Source: Frankiaceae bacterium (lineage in GTDB: Bacteria > Actinomycetota > Actinomycetes > JAVEEB01). From it: 5,616 bases of DNA. Made by a program: the position numbers and the translations under genes. This document shows, piece after piece, positions 5,036 through 5,616 of the stretch. Position 1 is the first letter of the stretch. Each line of letters opens with the position of its first letter. The DNA is taken from the NCBI GenBank assembly GCA_030840665.1, contig JAVEEB010000354.1:1-5616 (forward strand), written 5' to 3'. Under the pieces are notes generated by a model. It worked only from the letters and a program-made list of their open reading frames with translations, made no database searches and was not told where the DNA came from.

Positions 5036-5616
5036 TCAGGCGTCGACGAGCAGTGGCGCAACCTTCGTGCCGAAGAGCTCGATCGCGCGGAGCACCTGCG
5101 CGTGCGGCAAGGTGCCCACGCTGATGTGCAGCATGAATCGCTCGATGCCGAGCAGGTCGCGCATGCGGAGGATCTTCTCGGCGACCTCCTCGGGCGCCCC
5201 GATCACCATCGAGCCTCCCGGGCCGGCCATCTGATCGAAGCCCTGCGTGGTCATCGGAGGCCAGCCGCGTTCGCGGCCGATGGTGGTCATGGCGCGCGCG
5301 TACGGGCCGTAAAACTCCTGCTTCGCCTGGGCGAACGAGTCGGCCACGTACCCGTGCGCGTTGACCGCAAGGGGTTGCCGCGGATGGTCGCTCTTGTCCT
5401 GCGCCTGTCGATACAGCTCCGCGAGCGGTACGAAGCGATCGGGCGTGCCCCCGATGATGGCGAGGATCATCGGGAGGCCGAGAAGCCCTGCCCGTACGAC
5501 GGATCCGGGGTTGCCACCCACCCCGAGCCAGACGGGCAACGGCTGCTGCACCGGCCGCGGGTAGACGCCCTGGTCGTTGAGCGCCGGCCGGAACCGGCCC
5601 GACCAGGTGACGCGCT
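5036..5616 (-). CDS. Luciferase-like (LLM class) flavin-dependent oxidoreductase, C-terminal part
   Basis: The gene enters from the right edge, and 192 residues up to the TGA at 5038-5036 are visible. The frame is open and of conserved character to the very edge (WSGRFRP...DQGVYPRPVQ), so the GTG at 5551 is internal and not the start. The segment PLPVWLGVGGNPGSVVRAG, the GRERGWPP stretch, a GAPEEVAEKI helix and the terminal GTLPHAQVLRAIELFGTKVAPLL-type region are typical of the C-terminal half of the bacterial luciferase-like TIM barrel. Such enzymes use FMNH2 or F420H2, and the visible part does not decide which. The substrate is unknown. It is followed closely by the isomerase and probably shares its transcript. 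Its N-terminal flavin and substrate loops lie outside the window. Confidence 0.9.
   Translation of the reverse strand, partial: RVTWSGRFRPALNDQGVYPRPVQQPLPVWLGVGGNPGSVVRAGLLGLPMILAIIGGTPDRFVPLAELYRQAQDKSDHPRQPLAVNAHGYVADSFAQAKQEFYGPYARAMTTIGRERGWPPMTTQGFDQMAGPGGSMVIGAPEEVAEKILRMRDLLGIERFMLHISVGTLPHAQVLRAIELFGTKVAPLLVDA

Noticed and set aside
5549..5551. GTG as the start of the luciferase-like gene
   Set aside because: The frame continues upstream to the window edge with sequence typical of the family, so the gene is cut by the edge rather than starting here.
1..5616. tRNA or rRNA genes, CRISPR arrays, insertion sequences, attachment sites
   Set aside because: None seen: almost the whole window is coding, the gaps are 75-138 bases, and there are no transposase or integrase motifs and no periodic repeats. 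Composition is even, so there is no sign of recent transfer.

Overview
This is a high-GC window with the look of an actinomycete (Actinomycetota) chromosome. Codon third positions are strongly G/C, GTG starts are used, neighbouring genes are joined by stop/start overlaps, and it carries two ECF sigma factors of the SigE-like subfamily common in Streptomyces and relatives. The genus cannot be fixed from the sequence. All six genes I can support lie on the minus strand, so the window reads right to left biologically. There is no gene-free stretch longer than about 140 bases.

Right part (5616 to 2853): the C-terminal part of a luciferase-like flavin-dependent monooxygenase enters from the right edge. 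A complete AGE/YihS-type aldose-ketose isomerase follows after 21 bases. The isomerase stop codon overlaps, as GTGA, the GTG start of a PfkB-type sugar kinase. The isomerase and kinase almost certainly act in sequence: an aldose is isomerised to a ketose, which is then phosphorylated. D-mannose to D-fructose to a fructose phosphate is the simplest reading; a sulfoquinovose route is a more speculative alternative.

Left part (2835 to 1): two consecutive copies of one regulatory module. Each has a SigE-like ECF sigma factor of 172 residues followed by a single-pass membrane protein that is probably its anti-sigma factor. The two sigma factors align end to end without a gap and are about half identical. 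Both sigma/partner junctions have the same geometry: the stop TGA, five bases, then ATG, with an in-frame GTG overlapping the stop. Both sigma genes are preceded by a similar GCAAC ... CGCGTRTA element that looks like an ECF-type promoter, which suggests autoregulation or cross-regulation. A perfect 16-bp hairpin directly after the first partner gene separates the modules and is a good candidate for a U-less terminator. The membrane partners have diverged strongly but share an N-terminal DEPP motif, a transmembrane segment and an outer domain with a close pair of cysteines. Neither shows the zinc-binding HxxxCxxC motif of classical anti-sigma factors. The last partner runs off the left edge.

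The most interesting feature is this tandem duplicated sigma/membrane-partner system with conserved promoter and junction architecture.
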